Counted from the first letter of the stretch, positions 1-6,939 are shown. The stretch: DNA of 13,011 nt from Streptosporangiaceae bacterium (GCA_030052355.1 JASIGS010000468.1:1-13011), one strand, 5' to 3'. Made by a program: numbers and translations. The notes: a model not told the origin generated them from the sequence alone.

Positions 1-243
1 GAACCGGAGCAGCACGTGGCGGATCCGCCCGTCGCGGGCCTGCCCGGCGGGGAGGGAGAATTGCGAGTGGCCGGGCACCTCGCGGAGCTGGCCTGGCTGG
101 CGGACCCCGGCGACCGGCAGGTGGCGGCGGCCAGGCACCGGGTCTTCTCGATCCGGGCAGAACAGGCCACCTCGACCATGGCCACCGGCGTCTACCGGTG
201 GGCGGCCGCCGAATCGCTACGGGACCAGGAGGAGCGCGAATGA
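1..243 (+). CDS. 3' end of an unidentified protein (partial)
   Basis: The reading frame is open from the first base of the window to a TGA at 241-243, so the gene starts to the left and only about 80 C-terminal residues are visible. Codon positions behave as in a real high-GC gene: third positions are almost all G or C and second positions are mixed. The visible tail is rich in Ala, Glu and Arg, looks helical, ends in an acidic-basic stretch (LRDQEERE), and has no membrane segment or recognisable motif. Its stop overlaps the ATG of the UBP zinc-finger gene (ATGA), so the two are co-transcribed and probably translationally coupled. In actinomycetes UBP-finger genes can sit next to redox or transporter genes, but nothing in this tail lets me choose. 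An internal GTG at 16 could be mistaken for a start; no evidence favours it over a longer gene. Confidence 0.6.
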   Translation, partial: EPEQHVADPPVAGLPGGEGELRVAGHLAELAWLADPGDRQVAAARHRVFSIRAEQATSTMATGVYRWAAAESLRDQEERE

Positions 244-593
244 CTACCTTGCAGGGGATCGACCCGTCGGTTCCGCCGAGCGGCACCGGCTGTGTTGAGT
301 GCGAGGCAGCCGGGGGCTGGTGGGTGCACCTGCGCCGGTGCGCGCAGTGCGGGCACATCGGCTGCTGCGACACCTCGCCGGCCCAGCACGCGACGGCGCA
401 CTTCGAGGCGACGGGACACCGGCTGATCAGGAGCTTCGAGCCCGGGGAGTCCTGGTTCTGGGACTTCCAGACGCAGCAGATGCTGGAAGGCGGCCCGGAG
501 CTGGCGCCGCCGGACAGTCACCCGAAGGAGCAGACCGTGCCGGGCCCGTCCGACCGGGTGCCAGCCGACTGGCAGGCTCATATCCACTACTAG
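240..593 (+). CDS. UBP-type zinc finger protein
   Basis: This 117-residue protein is essentially one UBP-type (ubiquitin-hydrolase-like) zinc finger with a short tail. Candidate zinc ligands occur in the family order: C18-x2-C21, C34-x2-C37, C42/C43, H50, H54 and H60, followed by an aromatic segment (SWFWDF, about 71-76). In eukaryotes the fold binds the C-terminal Gly-Gly of ubiquitin; stand-alone bacterial versions are common in actinomycetes and their ligand is unknown. The start is ATG at 240: it has a strong ribosome site (AGGAGG about 7 nt upstream) and overlaps the previous stop. A longer in-frame start at 198 would add 14 residues without homology-like character. The tail (about 85-117) is Pro/Asp/Glu-rich and probably disordered. 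No signal peptide or membrane segment is visible, so it should be cytoplasmic. The family call is firm; the function is not known. Confidence 0.9.
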   Translation: MTTLQGIDPSVPPSGTGCVECEAAGGWWVHLRRCAQCGHIGCCDTSPAQHATAHFEATGHRLIRSFEPGESWFWDFQTQQMLEGGPELAPPDSHPKEQTVPGPSDRVPADWQAHIHY

Positions 594-639
594 CCGCCCT
601 GATGGACGCGCTGAGTTTGGCGGCTGGCCCTCCAATCAA

Positions 640-710
640 ACACCCTGACGGTTCCGCGGTGACATATCGGTACAAGACAGGCGTGAAACTCCGCGGAACT
701 GTCAGGGTGT
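640..710. repeat. 20-bp near-perfect inverted repeat around a 31-nt loop
   Basis: Arms at 640-659 and 691-710 are complementary at 19 of 20 positions, and the single exception (650/700) is a G-U pair if transcribed on the plus strand. The loop (660-690) is less GC-rich. The repeat starts 46 nt after the UBP-finger stop. There is no T-run after it, so a standard intrinsic terminator is unlikely; a mobile-repeat remnant or an RNA structural element are alternatives. I see no clear target-site duplication. Confidence 0.7.
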
Positions 711-805
711 CCGAGGGCGGCACACACGTATGCCCTATTCGGGATGTTTTAGCGTGATTCCAGCGAGGTATCGTTGATGTTGCAAACAACCCGGGGCAGG
801 TTCCG

Positions 806-976
806 ATGAACGAGCTGGATATGCGGCAGAGAGTGGCTGACGCGGCGCAAGAGCTCGGAATCCATGACGACCACGGCAGGGCAGTCCTGAGCCAGCTGTG
901 GGATGCGGCATTCGAGCAGGGCAAGCTCGCTGCTCTTGATGAGCTGCAGGACAGGTTCTGCGTCTGCATGAAGTGA
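806..976 (+). CDS. small hypothetical protein (56 aa)
   Basis: A short ORF begins with ATG at 806 and ends with TGA at 974-976, giving MNELDMRQRVADAAQELGIH at its N-terminus. About three quarters of its third codon positions are G or C, lower than in neighbouring genes but still coding-like. The product is acidic and predicted mostly helical (RQRVADAAQEL, AVLSQLWDAAFEQGKLAALDELQD) with a Cys-x-Cys at the C-terminus (FCVCMK). No membrane segment or family motif is visible. The ribosome site is weak (GCAGG about 5 nt upstream). The DNA upstream is more AT-rich and contains the inverted repeat at 640-710. It may be a real small gene, possibly acquired, or a degraded remnant. I do not recognise it. 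Confidence 0.45.
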   Translation: MNELDMRQRVADAAQELGIHDDHGRAVLSQLWDAAFEQGKLAALDELQDRFCVCMK

Positions 977-988
977 CGCGGGCCGGCC

Positions 989-1014
989 GCCGCGGCTGAC
1001 TAACCGCCGACGGC
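989..1014. terminator. possible bidirectional terminator hairpin
   Basis: Between the convergent small ORF (ends 976) and the HAD gene (ends 1026), 989-996 (GCCGCGGC) pairs with 1006-1014 (GCCGACGGC) with one bulged A and a 9-nt loop. No T-run follows on either strand, so the call rests on position and stem strength only. Confidence 0.25.
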
Positions 1015-1025
1015 CGCCGGTGAAG

Positions 1026-1709
1026 TCACCATGACTCGATCAGCGGGCGCAGCTCAGCGAGGCGGTCTATCACCGCGTCCGGGATGGCCTCGTCGAACGG
1101 CGGGACGTCGCTGTGCGGGATCAGCACTGCCCGCATGCCCGCTTGCTGGGCTCCGTGCACGTCGTCATACGGACGATCGCCGACGAACACGCACCGGCCG
1201 GCGTCGGTGACGCCGACCGCGGCCATCGCGGCGGCGAACGCCTCTGGATGCGGCTTGGTCCAGTCGAGCTCGCTGGTGTAGACGGCGCCGTCGATGAGGT
1301 CGAGCACGCCGTCGCGCCGGAACACGTCGTCGTGCCATGCGCGCGGCCACATCGTGTTGGACAGCACGCCCGTCCTGATCCCCCGGCCGCGCAGCCAGCG
1401 CATGAGCCCGGCCGCGTCCGGGTCGGTGAAGGTGTGCGGCTCCCACGCCTTGATGTAGCTGGCCAGCAGTTCCCCGGTCGGCTCCACTTCGGCCTGTCCG
1501 AACAGCGTGCTCATGGTCGCGCTGGTGTGGTCGGCGGCGGAGGCTTGCCACAGCGCCTGCTCACACGCGTGCAGCGCCGCGGCGTGCGCGTCGGCTTCTT
1601 CGGCCGGGAAGTGCAGCTCGCAGACGGTGGCCCACAGCTGGCCGGTGTTGATGGAGTGCCAGGGCGTGAGCGTGCCGCCCCAGTCGAAGATCACCGCGTC
1701 AACAGCCAC
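1026..1709 (-). CDS. HAD-superfamily hydrolase (subfamily IA-like)
   Basis: The 227-residue protein has the HAD motifs in order: motif I FDWGGT with nucleophile D9, a helical cap at about residues 15-90, motif II GVLSNT (S117), motif III lysine K152 in TKPHPEAF, and motif IV FVGDRPYDDVHGA with D178 and D182/D183 for magnesium. The general-acid position two residues after the nucleophile (usually Asp in HAD phosphatases) is Gly here (D9-W-G11), as in dehalogenase- and phosphonatase-type HADs, so a plain phosphatase role is not assured. The substrate is unknown. The start is GTG at 1709, immediately before the conserved beta-strand leading to D9; the ribosome site is poor. It lies 80 nt downstream of the anti-sigma-like gene on the same strand and may be the last gene of that unit. 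It is cytoplasmic, with no signal peptide. Confidence 0.85.
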   Translation of the reverse strand: MAVDAVIFDWGGTLTPWHSINTGQLWATVCELHFPAEEADAHAAALHACEQALWQASAADHTSATMSTLFGQAEVEPTGELLASYIKAWEPHTFTDPDAAGLMRWLRGRGIRTGVLSNTMWPRAWHDDVFRRDGVLDLIDGAVYTSELDWTKPHPEAFAAAMAAVGVTDAGRCVFVGDRPYDDVHGAQQAGMRAVLIPHSDVPPFDEAIPDAVIDRLAELRPLIESW

Positions 1710-1789
1710 GGCCCAGATCCTAGACGTGCATGGCCAGTGCTTCGCAACGGATTAGCTGCGCGCAGTGCCGTGGAATAGAGCGGTACAAA

Positions 1790-2866
1790 TCAGCCGACAG
1801 CGGAGGTCGTCACGGCCCCGGCCGGAACCGCGATCACCTGCGGCTGGCCGATATCGGTGAAGCTGACGGTCATCGTGGTCGAATTCTTGATCAGTTCAGC
1901 CTTGCTGAGCTCCCGCCCGAGCGGGGAAGCCTGCACGATCCGCGCTGCCTCGGCGACGCTGGTGTGCCCGGTGCTGAGCAGACGCTTCTCCGCCGCGAGC
2001 ACCTGCTGCGCGAGCCTGCGCAGTCTGGCCAGACCCGGCCCGGCGATGAGACCGTGGACCGTCTGGGTTCCGGACGCGGTCAGCTGCCGGACGATGCCCG
2101 AGGCGTCGACCCACAACGTGACCGCGGTGATGGTGCCGCCCGGCCAGATCTGCACGTTGTCCAGCGCAGGCAGCGCAGCGGGATCGGTTGCAGCCAGCCT
2201 GGTCACCGCGACCCCGTCCAGCACCGAGTGGCCAGCCACCACGAACCGCGCCGCGGGCGCCAGCTCGGCCAGCAGCTTGCGCGGGTCGGGGATGTTCAGG
2301 CTGCTCGTCGCGTCCGGCCCGGTGACGTGGTACCAGCGCTTGCCGTCGATGCCGGCGAAGAAGTCGTAGGCCTGACCAGTCACCACCCGGTTGATCGCTG
2401 ACTGCGCGCTGGCCGGGGAGCCGTCGATGCCCAGCAGCGTCTCGGAGAGAGACTGATTCCAGTTCTTCCCGGAGAACGTGATCACGTCGGTGCTGGTGCT
2501 CCGCAGCGCTCCGTTGGTCGTCTCGCGGGAGTCCACGACAGCGCGGCCGAAGCGCGCAAGGGCGAGCCGCGTCACGTTCGCCACGTGCCGCAGCGTCGCG
2601 GTGGTGAGCACCGCCTCGGCCTTGTTGGGGGTAGCGGGCCGCGCTGCGCCGGGCGAGCCGCCGAGTTGCGTGGCCGTCAGCGCGCCGGCGCACGCGAGCG
2701 CGGTCACGCCCGCCCCGACCGCGAGGAGCCGGCCGTGTCCCCGACTCCTCTTATAGGGGAACGCCCCCGGGCCGGCCGGCTGCCGGCCGACGGCGTCCAG
2801 CGCTGACAGCCGGTGCGTTCCCCGCTCCATCAGGTCATGAATTTGCGCCTGAAGATCACTTGTCAC
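1790..2866 (-). CDS. membrane-anchored anti-sigma-like protein
   Basis: This is 358 residues from a GTG at 2866, which overlaps the sigma-factor stop (GTGA) and has GGGAG 7 nt upstream; that is the classic sigma/anti-sigma arrangement. Residues 1-45 are a short basic cytoplasmic segment, 47-68 a single membrane helix (LLAVGAGVTALACAGALTA), and 75-358 a long external domain. The C-terminal part (for example LWVDASGIVRQLTASGTQ) resembles the beta-rich LolA/LppX-like folds of actinobacterial lipoproteins and CU044_5270-type proteins. It has no HxxxCxxC zinc anti-sigma motif. I infer that the N-terminus binds the upstream sigma factor and the external domain senses a cell-envelope signal; only the coupling and topology are seen. 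The same frame stays open upstream through the whole sigma gene, so automated calls may start it far too early. Confidence 0.75.
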   Translation of the reverse strand: MTSDLQAQIHDLMERGTHRLSALDAVGRQPAGPGAFPYKRSRGHGRLLAVGAGVTALACAGALTATQLGGSPGAARPATPNKAEAVLTTATLRHVANVTRLALARFGRAVVDSRETTNGALRSTSTDVITFSGKNWNQSLSETLLGIDGSPASAQSAINRVVTGQAYDFFAGIDGKRWYHVTGPDATSSLNIPDPRKLLAELAPAARFVVAGHSVLDGVAVTRLAATDPAALPALDNVQIWPGGTITAVTLWVDASGIVRQLTASGTQTVHGLIAGPGLARLRRLAQQVLAAEKRLLSTGHTSVAEAARIVQASPLGRELSKAELIKNSTTMTVSFTDIGQPQVIAVPAGAVTTSAVG

Positions 2867-3402
2867 TGACTGACTCCCAAACTCGCACGGAGGCGCGCTA
2901 GCCCCCTGTCCAGGTGGTTCTGAACCGTCGTTGACCGGACGCCGGTCAGGTCGGCAACCTCGCGGAGCGTGTAGCCGTAGCCGTGCACCAGGACGACGGC
3001 GATCCGCTGCCGCTGGGTCAGCCCGGCCAGGGCGGCGGGCAGGCCCGGCTCGAAGTCGCGGTCGGCGTGGTCCGCGACCTCGAACTGGGGCGGCCTGGCA
3101 GGACGATGCACTGGAACGCCACGCGGTGCTGATTGCCGAATGCGCCTGCTCCGCGTCTGTCCCACCCGGAACAGGTAGCCGGGCAGGTTCGTGACGTGCT
3201 TCAGACGGTCCCAGTTCTCCCACGCATAGGCGAGCGCCTCGGCCGTAGCGTCCCGGCCGTGCTCGAACCCGTAGGCGGCGGCGAGTGCCCGGCTGAGCCG
3301 CGGCTCGGCTTCCCTGACGAAGGCCTCGAAGTCTCGCCAGGCGGCCGGCGCTGCGCCCGCTCCGGCCGGTGCCACAGGCTCCGCCTGCCTTGTGGCACGC
3401 AT
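2863..3402 (-). CDS. ECF-type RNA polymerase sigma factor (SigE-like family)
   Basis: The 179-residue protein has the two-domain ECF layout. Region 2 is at about 22-90 (FEAFVREAEPRLSRALAAAY, then DATAEALAYAWENWDRL for core binding and -10 recognition). Region 4 is at about 126-175, where LTQRQRIAVVLVHGYGYTLR and EVADLTGVRSTTVQNHLDRG form the helix-turn-helix that reads the -35 element. No C-terminal extension is present. The start is ATG at 3402, with a strong GGAGG six bases upstream. The first 20 residues are a low-complexity Ala/Pro segment. It is followed by the overlapping membrane protein, the probable anti-sigma factor. The divergent region to the DUF3618 gene (3403-3588) should hold its promoter, but I could not assign an ECF-type -35/-10 pair that would show autoregulation. 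Confidence 0.92.
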   Translation of the reverse strand: MRATRQAEPVAPAGAGAAPAAWRDFEAFVREAEPRLSRALAAAYGFEHGRDATAEALAYAWENWDRLKHVTNLPGYLFRVGQTRSRRIRQSAPRGVPVHRPARPPQFEVADHADRDFEPGLPAALAGLTQRQRIAVVLVHGYGYTLREVADLTGVRSTTVQNHLDRGLARLRASLGVSQ

Positions 3403-3588
3403 CGGGCACCTCCGTCCAGCGGTTCGCTTCCTACTGCTTAGACCACCGGGAACGGCGTTTGTACCACGCCGCGGCGGCCGGCGGCAGGTAACTGGGCAGC
3501 CGGCCGTGGGAGTGCGGCGGCCGCCTGGGACAATTGACGGCTAGCGATGGTGTCGGCGTGAGGCCGCCGTGCAGAAGGGATGCGTGTC

Positions 3589-3978
3589 ATGGCGGAACCA
3601 AGTCGGGCAGTCGATGTACAGAATGTGGATGTTCACAATGCGGTCGCCACCGGCGGCGGCATGGAGCATCGCGCTGCGGCCGCTACTCTCGAGGTCCACG
3701 GACGCACTGACGACGGGAGTCACGCGGTTAACGGTCACGTCAATTCCGGCAAACCCGATGCCCTGGTGGCGCAGATCGAGCAAACTCGCGAGGATCTGGC
3801 GCGCACCATCGACACGCTGGCGGAACGGGTCAGCCCGGGCCACAACGTGCGCGTGCTTCGCCAGCGCCTCACCGAGCAGGCGACCCGGCCCGAGGTGCAG
3901 CTTGCCGCGACGGCGGTGGTGCTCGGCACCGTCGGCCTGGTCATCCTCAAGGCGTGGGGCCGGCGCCGTCATCGCTAG
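3589..3978 (+). CDS. DUF3618 family membrane protein
   Basis: The 129-residue product contains the DUF3618 signature at about 58-85 (LVAQIEQTREDLARTIDTLA followed by ERVSP), a short amphipathic helix, and one C-terminal membrane helix at about 104-121 (QLAATAVVLGTVGLVILKAW), ending in a basic tail (GRRRHR). This fits a small tail-anchored protein. The family is widespread in actinomycetes, often near phage-holin-like membrane proteins; its function is unknown. The first 55 residues form an extra hydrophilic Val/Asp/His-rich extension. ATG at 3589 is preferred because AAGGG at 3575-3579 is properly spaced; an in-frame ATG at 3580 touches that site directly and would add three residues. No DUF3618 partner genes are seen here. 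Confidence 0.85.
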   Translation: MAEPSRAVDVQNVDVHNAVATGGGMEHRAAAATLEVHGRTDDGSHAVNGHVNSGKPDALVAQIEQTREDLARTIDTLAERVSPGHNVRVLRQRLTEQATRPEVQLAATAVVLGTVGLVILKAWGRRRHR

Positions 3979-3981
3979 CCC

Positions 3982-4036
3982 CCGGGTAACTCCGTAACGG
4001 TTCGACCCGGAGTCGCGCCCGGCTTGTATCGTTTTG
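3982..4036 (+). terminator. probable terminator after the DUF3618 gene
   Basis: CCGGG (3982-3986) and ACTCCG (3989-3994) pair with CCCGG (4018-4022) and CGGAGT (4008-4013), giving a two-part GC-rich stem with an internal loop. A T-rich stretch follows (4024-4036, TTGTATCGTTTTG). It lies between convergent genes, as expected for a plus-strand terminator. Confidence 0.45.
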
Positions 4037-4076
4037 CGGAATCCGGAGTGCTACCAGCCTCGATCATCGGCGGCTG

Positions 4077-5300
4077 CTACAGGAACGCCTGGCCCTCGCC
4101 GCGATAGGTCGGCACCGTCGCGACGACGCTGCCGCCGTCGACGAGGTGCAGCTCGTTGAACCGCTCGCACAGCTCGCCCGCTTTCGCGTGCCGCATCCAT
4201 ACCCGGTCACCGATCCGCAGGCTGTCCGCCGCGCGGCCGAGCAGTGGCGTCTGAACTTCACCCGCGCCCTCGTCGGAGTCGAGGCGCAGCCCGCGCGGCA
4301 GGTAGGGCGAGGGCACCCGGCTCGGACTCCCCGGTCCGGACGCCGGGTAGCCGCCCCCGAGCGCGGTCACGACCCCAGGCCCGGGGCGGCGCACCACCGG
4401 TAGCGCGAAAAGTGCGGCCGGCTGTCCGGTGAAGCCGCGGTAGGCATCGAACAGCGTCGGGTGGTACAGGCCCGACCCGGCGCCGATCTCGGTGACCGCC
4501 GGCTCGGCGGAGGTCCGCTCCAGCGAGCCGGTCCCGCCGCCGTTGACGAACTCGAGCGGGGCAAGCCTGGTCACGGCGGCGACGATGGCGGCGCGGCGCT
4601 GAGCGAGCTCGGCGGCGGACCGGCGCTGCATGATACGGACCGTGCGCCCGTACAGCGGCCGGCCCGGCGGGTTGTCGCCGACGCCGGCGATCTGCGCCTC
4701 GTAGGCCATCATCCCGGCGAGCTTGATCGCGGGCCTGGCCAAGATGGCCTCGGCGAGCGCGACAGCGTCGGAAGGCGACCGTACCGGCGAGCGGCGCGCG
4801 CCGGCCCGGATCCGGCCGCCGAGCGCCTGGAAGCCGGCGTCGATGTCGATGGCCACGCGGACCGGATGCGCGTCCGGCACGCTGGCGGTCGCCTTCTCGA
4901 TGAGGTCCAGGTGGTCGGTGCTGTCCACCATGACCGTGACCGCGCGGGCAGCGGCCGCATCGCTGGCCAGGCTGGCCAGCGCGGTCTTGTCGGCCGTCGG
5001 GTAGGCGACGACGATGTCGTCCGAAGTACCGCAGGCCACCAGCCAGAGTGCCTCCGGCAGCGTGAACGCCAGGATGCCCCGGAAGCCGTCCAGCCTGAGC
5101 GTCATGTCGATCAGGTGCCGGCACCGCACCGACTTGCTGGCGAGCCGGATCGGCGTGCCGCCAGCACGGCGCGCCATCGCCGCCGCGTTCGCCCGGAACG
5201 CCGCGAGGTCCACGATCGCGAACGGCGGTTCCAGGTGCGCGGTCGCGCTGTCGTATCGCCCGAGGTCGCGGTCGCTAGCGTTCATGCGGTCTGTCGTCAC
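4077..5300 (-). CDS. PLP-dependent D-amino-acid deaminase/aldolase (alanine-racemase-fold)
   Basis: The 407-residue protein belongs to fold-type III PLP enzymes of the D-serine dehydratase / D-threonine aldolase group. The N-terminal barrel carries the probable Schiff-base lysine K56 in RLASKSVRC; a Gly-rich phosphate-binding segment lies at FVNGGGTGS. The C-terminal D-serine-dehydratase-like domain ends with WMRHAKAGELCERFNELHLV, where H371 and possibly C378 are candidate metal ligands. Known members either deaminate D-serine to pyruvate and ammonia or cleave beta-hydroxy D-amino acids to glycine plus an aldehyde; sequence alone does not separate them. Start: GTG at 5300 overlaps the gcvH stop (GTGA), implying translational coupling. 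A GGGGA abuts this start, so the in-frame ATG at 5285 is an alternative. It is the last gene of the gcvT-gcvH unit and is cytoplasmic. Confidence 0.85.
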   Translation of the reverse strand: MTTDRMNASDRDLGRYDSATAHLEPPFAIVDLAAFRANAAAMARRAGGTPIRLASKSVRCRHLIDMTLRLDGFRGILAFTLPEALWLVACGTSDDIVVAYPTADKTALASLASDAAAARAVTVMVDSTDHLDLIEKATASVPDAHPVRVAIDIDAGFQALGGRIRAGARRSPVRSPSDAVALAEAILARPAIKLAGMMAYEAQIAGVGDNPPGRPLYGRTVRIMQRRSAAELAQRRAAIVAAVTRLAPLEFVNGGGTGSLERTSAEPAVTEIGAGSGLYHPTLFDAYRGFTGQPAALFALPVVRRPGPGVVTALGGGYPASGPGSPSRVPSPYLPRGLRLDSDEGAGEVQTPLLGRAADSLRIGDRVWMRHAKAGELCERFNELHLVDGGSVVATVPTYRGEGQAFL

Positions 5301-5707
5301 TCCCCGTCGTCGGCTTCCGCCGAGTCCTCTTTCGTGAGCGCGGCGTACTCGGCGGCCGTCAGCAGGCCGGGCGGCACGTCGTCGCTGTCATCGAGTTCGA
5401 TCTTGAACAGCCAGCCCGCTCCGTACGGGTCGGAGTTGACGAGCCCGGGGTCGTCATCGATCTCCGGGTTGACCTCCGTGACCTCGCCGTCGACCGGCGA
5501 GTAGATGTCGCTGACAGATTTGGTGGACTCGACCTCGCCGCACGGCTCACCGGCAGTCACCCGGGTGCCGGCCTGCGGTGCCGAGACGAACACCACGTCG
5601 CCTAGGGCGCGCTGCGCGTGGTCGGTGATGCCGACGGACGCCACGGAGCCGCTGATCGACACCCACTCGTGCTCGGGGGTGTAGTACAGCTCGGCAGGTA
5701 CGGTCAT
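5297..5707 (-). CDS. gcvH: glycine cleavage system H protein
   Basis: The 136-residue protein is a full-length H protein, the lipoyl carrier that shuttles the aminomethyl group between the P, T and L proteins of glycine cleavage. It shows the family landmarks YTPEHEWV (about 9-16), VGITDHAQRALGDVVFV (about 25-41), the lipoylated lysine K63 in GEVESTKSVSD, SPVDGEVTEVN (about 70-80) and GWLFKIEL near the end. The C-terminus has an acidic extension (KEDSAEADDGE). ATG at 5707 is preceded by GAGGGAA at good spacing. It lies 41 nt after gcvT and overlaps the downstream deaminase/aldolase gene by four bases, so the three form one operon. No gcvP or lipoylation gene is within the window. Confidence 0.97.
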   Translation of the reverse strand: MTVPAELYYTPEHEWVSISGSVASVGITDHAQRALGDVVFVSAPQAGTRVTAGEPCGEVESTKSVSDIYSPVDGEVTEVNPEIDDDPGLVNSDPYGAGWLFKIELDDSDDVPPGLLTAAEYAALTKEDSAEADDGE

Positions 5708-5748
5708 TTTTCCCTCTTTTGCAGCATGTTGTACGGCTTGGTCCGCGG

Positions 5749-6864
5749 CTAGCCCGCTCGACGGTAGAACGGAAGCTCGACCAGTCTGGCAGGCTCAGCG
5801 TTGCCCCGAATGTCGACCGCCAGGCCGGCGAACTGCCCGCCTGCCGCGGCGGCGACATCGGGCCGCAGGTAGGCCATGGCGATCGGCTTGCCCAGCGTCG
5901 GCGATGGCGCCCCGCTGGTGACACTGCCCGCCGGCCGGCCTTCCCACAGCACGTCGTAGCCGTGCCGGGGGATGCGCCGCGAGCCGCAGACCAGGCCGAC
6001 GAGCTGGCGCTGCGGAGCTGCCTGCGCCCTGGCGGTCAGCGCCTCCCTGCCGACGAAGTCCGCGTGCTTGTCGAGCTTCACTACCCTGCCGAGCCCGGCG
6101 TCGAACGGCGTGACGTCCGGTCCGAGTTCGTTGCCGTACAGCGGCATGCCGGCCTCCAGCCGCAGCGTGTCACGCGCCGCCAGGCCGGCCGGGATGAGGC
6201 CGTGCGGGGCTCCGGAGGCGGTCAGGTCGGCCCACAGCTGCTCGGCGTCGTCGGCGCGCGCGAATATCTCGAAGCCGTCCTCGCCGGTATAGCCCGTCCT
6301 GGCCAGCAGCACGTCGCGGTCGGCGACCTTCGCCGGGTAGCTGGCGTAGTACCTGATCTGGCTGAGATCGGCGGTCGTGAGCGGCGCCAGGATCGCCGCC
6401 GCGCGCGGGCCCTGAACGGCGATCAGCGCGTAGTCCGCGGTTTTGTCGGTCACCGTGGCCGGCCAGCCGGCCACCCGCTCGGCGAGGGCCGCGCTGACCG
6501 TAGCGGTGTTCGCGGCGTTGGCCACCACGAGGTACTCGGTGGCCGACAGCCGGTAGACGATCAGGTCGTCGAGCACGCCGCCGTCGGCGGCGCAGATCAT
6601 GGTGTACCGGGCGCGGCCCGGTTGCAGCGCGGATAGCTCTCCGACCAGCGCGTAATCGAGTGCGTCGGCAGCGCCGTCGCCGCTGACGGCTAGTTCCCCC
6701 ATATGGGAGAGGTCGAACAGGCCGGCGGCGGTCCGCACCGCGTTGTGCTCGGCTGTCTCGCTTCCGTAGCGCAGCGGCATCAGCCAGCCGGCGAAGTCAG
6801 TCAGCGTCGCGCCGAGCTGCTCGTGCACGGCCGTTAGCGGAGTGTGCCGCGGGGAATCTGCCAC
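5749..6864 (-). CDS. gcvT: glycine cleavage system T protein (aminomethyltransferase)
   Basis: The T protein takes the aminomethyl group from lipoyl-GcvH and passes the one-carbon unit to tetrahydrofolate, releasing ammonia. From GTG at 6864 it is 371 residues, normal for the family. Visible landmarks are GLFDLSHMGEL (about 48-58), the catalytic-Asp segment GGVLDDLIVYR (D99/D100), RTGYTGEDGFEIF, and GLAARDTLRLEAGMPLYGNE, followed by the C-terminal barrel domain. The frame is open far upstream, but residues before VADSPRHTPL have no T-protein character and would run across the divergent pterin dehydratase gene, so GTG at 6864 is chosen. The ribosome site is weak (AGGTAGG, rather distant). Only 75 nt separate it from the divergent gene, too little for a tandem glycine riboswitch. 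It is the first gene of gcvT-gcvH-deaminase/aldolase. Confidence 0.95.
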   Translation of the reverse strand: MADSPRHTPLTAVHEQLGATLTDFAGWLMPLRYGSETAEHNAVRTAAGLFDLSHMGELAVSGDGAADALDYALVGELSALQPGRARYTMICAADGGVLDDLIVYRLSATEYLVVANAANTATVSAALAERVAGWPATVTDKTADYALIAVQGPRAAAILAPLTTADLSQIRYYASYPAKVADRDVLLARTGYTGEDGFEIFARADDAEQLWADLTASGAPHGLIPAGLAARDTLRLEAGMPLYGNELGPDVTPFDAGLGRVVKLDKHADFVGREALTARAQAAPQRQLVGLVCGSRRIPRHGYDVLWEGRPAGSVTSGAPSPTLGKPIAMAYLRPDVAAAAGGQFAGLAVDIRGNAEPARLVELPFYRRAG

Positions 6865-6939
6865 GATCGGTGAGCCTACCTGGAAGGGGGTGGCGCAGAC
6901 TTGTCTGGTAGTCAACCCGCGCTGAACCTTGGGGGAGGC

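Noticed and set aside
1790..3409. A single 539-codon minus-strand reading frame
   Set aside because: Its upstream half lies in another frame of the sigma-factor gene, which has clear family motifs. The real gene starts at the GTG at 2866 that overlaps the sigma stop; the longer frame is open only because of high GC.
4461..5504. A 347-codon plus-strand frame opposite the deaminase/aldolase gene
   Set aside because: It is an Arg/Gly/Asp-rich shadow of a well-supported gene on the other strand, with no ribosome site or motif.
5719..6636. A 305-codon plus-strand frame opposite gcvT
   Set aside because: It is a shadow of gcvT with low-complexity composition; gcvT motifs on the minus strand are unambiguous.
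6865..6939. A glycine riboswitch ahead of gcvT
   Set aside because: Only 75 nt separate the divergent gcvT and pterin dehydratase starts, too short for a glycine riboswitch, and I see no matching conserved core.
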